Source: CAZFIO01 sp964519585 (GTDB taxonomy: Bacteria > Bacillota > Clostridia > Tissierellales > Tissierellaceae). From it: a stretch of DNA of 24,930 bases. Location of the stretch: contig CAZFIO010000009.1 of NCBI GenBank assembly GCA_964519585.1, forward strand, positions 1 through 24,930, written 5' to 3'. This document shows, piece by piece, positions 23,214 to 24,930 of this stretch. A model generated the notes under the pieces. That model saw only the letters and a list, made by a program, of their open reading frames with translations, was not told the DNA's origin and did not search any database. The translations under genes and the position numbers were made by a program. The number at the start of each line of letters is the position of its first letter. Position 1 is the first letter of the stretch.

Positions 23214-23933
23214 TTAGCTCTCATTTGGTATAGCGTACTTAAATTCCCTAATCTTTTTGTATTTAGGTATAAGTATATCCTTTTCTTGCTCTAAATGCAC
23301 TATATAATTGTATCTTCTAAGTCTCCATACTATACCACCTTTAAGCATTAGGGCTGATTCAAGAATACTTGGATTTCCTATAGCCTTAATAATAATAGGG
23401 GAATTAGTAGATACTCCATTTATAACTATATGGTTTCCTGCTGGTACAACCTCAGTATATGCCGTCCACCTTAAATCATTTATTGAAATAGCCTCTGCTC
23501 CAGAGGCATTTAAAATACTGACAATTTGTAATATTACATCTAGGTCATCCAGCATGGTAAAGCCTTCTCCAAACTGCAAGTCCTCATGTGGATCTTGAAT
23601 CTCTAGGACAATTCCATCACCAGTTAGATCCAAATAACCAGATAACATTCTATACTTAACTGTATCCTTGTATAAGTTTTCGGCGTAGATGTTTTTATCT
23701 ATTTCACCTTTTTCATATTGTTCAATCTTTGATTCTAATTCTGCCACTATCTTTTCATAGGCATCCTTTTCTTCCTGTACCTTTTTAAGCTCAGATGCAA
23801 GCTGCTGGGCTCTTTGATTTGGTAGAACTCCCTCCCCAATAGTCCTGTTAACTGTCTTTAATTGGATGGATAAAATAATTCCTAAAAATATAGATACCAT
23901 TACTAATACTATTAATTCTTTCTTGCTTTTCAT
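23214..23933 (-). CDS. DUF881 protein, first copy (YlxW-like)
   Basis: This 239-residue protein has an N-terminal membrane helix (ELIVLVMVSIFLGIILSIQL), a strongly coiled-coil region at about 35-80 (QLASELKKVQEEKDAYEKIV) and a DUF881 domain (DLDVILQIVSILNASGAEAISINDLR, IVINGVSTNSPIIIKAIGNPSILESAL). It resembles the second copy in order and motifs, so the pair probably arose by an old duplication, as in Bacillus ylxW-ylxX. Function is unknown. The ATG has GGGAGGGA five bases upstream and follows the divIB stop by 11 bases. Confidence 0.87.
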   Translation of the reverse strand: MKSKKELIVLVMVSIFLGIILSIQLKTVNRTIGEGVLPNQRAQQLASELKKVQEEKDAYEKIVAELESKIEQYEKGEIDKNIYAENLYKDTVKYRMLSGYLDLTGDGIVLEIQDPHEDLQFGEGFTMLDDLDVILQIVSILNASGAEAISINDLRWTAYTEVVPAGNHIVINGVSTNSPIIIKAIGNPSILESALMLKGGIVWRLRRYNYIVHLEQEKDILIPKYKKIREFKYAIPNES

Positions 23934-23944
23934 TTTATCCCTCC

Positions 23945-24694
23945 CTATTCATCTAGAACCAAAATCGGATGTGTTCCCTTGTTCATAATTATTCTTTTAA
24001 GTTTCTTATTTTGGTTTGAATTATCTTTTATTACTTCACTTATTAAACTTAATTTATATTTTACATTATCTATAGGCCCAAAATCAATATCTAAACCATT
24101 ATTTAATCTAATTGTAATATTATCTGTAGATTCCATATTTATTTCTTGGACATCTATAAGCAAACCTAAACTTTCACCACTAGTGAAAAAATCCTTTATT
24201 TCCTGATTTTCAAAATTTATAAAAATGTTTGACCCTATATTAGTATCTATAGCATCTATACCCCTAACAAATAACATGTCTTCATTTATTTCCTCTCTGT
24301 GGTCCAAGACAACCCCATCTATATCTGTAATTATAAAGGATGAAATATATTTAACTTGGATTTTCTCCTCCCTTTCTCTTATCCCAATTGTAATAATATT
24401 TGGTAGACTCCTTTTAATTTCAGCCTCCTTAATATAAGCCTCTTTCAGTAGATCTTTTTCAAGGGATGAGGCTTTGATTCGGAATATGTTTTCACCTTTA
24501 TATATTTTTGTAATTCCTATGATTTCATCCTTGCCTAATACCCTGTTGCCTGTAACCTTTATTAGTTTTATTTCAAATAAACTTGAATTCAACAAAAAGT
24601 AAATGAATAAAGAAGAAAGTCCTATTAATAAAATAGCATTAAATAAGCTTTTCCTCCTTCTATTTCTTTTCTTTAATCTTTTTCTTTTATCCAA
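23945..24694 (-). CDS. divIB: Cell division protein DivIB/FtsQ, TTG start
   Basis: This 249-residue protein has a very basic cytoplasmic tail (KRKRLKKRNRRRKS), one membrane helix at about 17-36, then a POTRA domain from FEIKLIKVTGNRVLGKDEIIG to NIITIGIREREEK, and a beta domain ending ILVLDE. It belongs to the divisome and bridges FtsL and DivIC-type partners outside the membrane. I chose the TTG at 24692-24694, with GGAG eight bases upstream. The in-frame GTG at 24703 overlaps that site, so it is unlikely. It follows murA by 32 bases and begins the divIB-DUF881-DUF881-sbp-ftsZ run. Confidence 0.9.
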   Translation of the reverse strand: MDKRKRLKKRNRRRKSLFNAILLIGLSSLFIYFLLNSSLFEIKLIKVTGNRVLGKDEIIGITKIYKGENIFRIKASSLEKDLLKEAYIKEAEIKRSLPNIITIGIREREEKIQVKYISSFIITDIDGVVLDHREEINEDMLFVRGIDAIDTNIGSNIFINFENQEIKDFFTSGESLGLLIDVQEINMESTDNITIRLNNGLDIDFGPIDNVKYKLSLISEVIKDNSNQNKKLKRIIMNKGTHPILVLDE

Positions 24695-24726
24695 ATTTAT
24701 CACTCCACTGATGTCTTATAAGTAAG

Positions 24727-24930
24727 CTATAGTTCTGTTCTTCTTATGTCAGCTCCTAGATTTTTAAGGTTCGTATGGAAATTGTCATATCCTCTATCTA
24801 TGTGGTCTAGGCCCTGTATCTCTGTAGTTCCTTCTGCCACAAGGCCCCCAAGGACCAAGGCTGCCCCACCTCTTAGGTCTTTTGCCAAAACTTTTGCACC
24901 TGTAAGCTTATCTACACCAGATATAACTGC
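24727..24930 (-). CDS. murA: UDP-N-acetylglucosamine 1-carboxyvinyltransferase, C-terminal end
   Basis: The last 67 residues of the protein lie in the window; the start is beyond base 24930. The visible part reads AVISGVDKLTGAKVLAKDLR, then GGAALVLGGLVAEGTTEI, LDHIDRGYDNF and LGADIRR. The DLRGGAALVLGGL stretch carries the conserved arginine that contacts the substrate in MurA, which adds phosphoenolpyruvate to UDP-GlcNAc in the first committed step of peptidoglycan synthesis. The reading frame is open to the window edge and ends in TAG at 24727-24729. Clostridia often keep one murA directly before divIB. Which of the two common Firmicute copies this is cannot be told. Confidence 0.92.
   Translation of the reverse strand, partial: AVISGVDKLTGAKVLAKDLRGGAALVLGGLVAEGTTEIQGLDHIDRGYDNFHTNLKNLGADIRRTEL

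Noticed and set aside
1..24930. Mobile elements, CRISPR arrays, tRNA or rRNA genes, toxin-antitoxin pairs
   Set aside because: No transposase or integrase motif, spaced direct repeats, cloverleaf sequence or rRNA-like stretch was seen; the inverted repeats are all placed as terminators or leader hairpins except that after sigG.

Overview
This 24.9 kb window is low in G+C and every gene found lies on the minus strand, so transcription runs from high to low coordinates. The spoIIGA-sigE-sigG block, a YlmC/YmxH-type sporulation gene, a T-box leader, IreB, RNase J and the murA-divIB-DUF881-DUF881-sbp-ftsZ order point to an endospore-forming Firmicute. Ferredoxin-type iron-sulfur clusters, an IscR/IscS/IscU set and AT-rich codon use suggest an anaerobic clostridium, perhaps of the Tissierellales type. 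That last placement is inference from gene order only. I see no rRNA, tRNA, insertion sequence, phage gene or CRISPR array.

Layout in transcription order. (1) 24930-20970, cell division and wall: the 3' end of murA, divIB/ftsQ, two DUF881 genes, sbp and ftsZ, closed by a strong terminator. The ftsA gene that sits between sbp and ftsZ in Bacillus is absent. (2) 20861-18041, sporulation: spoIIGA overlaps sigE (a pro-sigma and its protease), followed by a terminator, then sigG behind a candidate sigma-F/sigma-G promoter, then ymxH. (3) 18034-16002: nrdR with its own sigma-A promoter, then rarA. (4) 16009-11261: leuS under a leucine T-box with specifier CUU, then degV, then an SDR-type L-threonine dehydrogenase. 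(5) 11243-7826: an IscR-like regulator, cysteine desulfurase and Fe-S scaffold behind a consensus promoter with a palindrome in it, then an AI-2E-family membrane protein. (6) 7807-862: alaS with a consensus promoter and an unexplained leader hairpin, ireB, a 4Fe-4S aldo/keto reductase, ruvX, a DUF1292 gene, fur and RNase J, closed by a terminator. (7) 800-1: a QueT-family transporter subunit, then a very short MltG-like protein ending near the window edge.

Most of this is conserved core chromosome: alaS-ireB-ruvX-DUF1292-mltG and rarA-Rrf2-IscS-AI-2E-alaS are also recognisable in Bacillus. I do not see a new multi-gene system. The items most worth a second look are regulatory or are departures from the usual order: the alaS leader hairpin, the palindrome in the iscR promoter, the palindrome at the tdh -10 box, the missing ftsA, the truncated MltG, and the leuS-degV-tdh block between rarA and iscR. 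Several starts were moved on ribosome-binding-site evidence, including TTG starts for divIB, spoIIGA and the DUF1292 gene.
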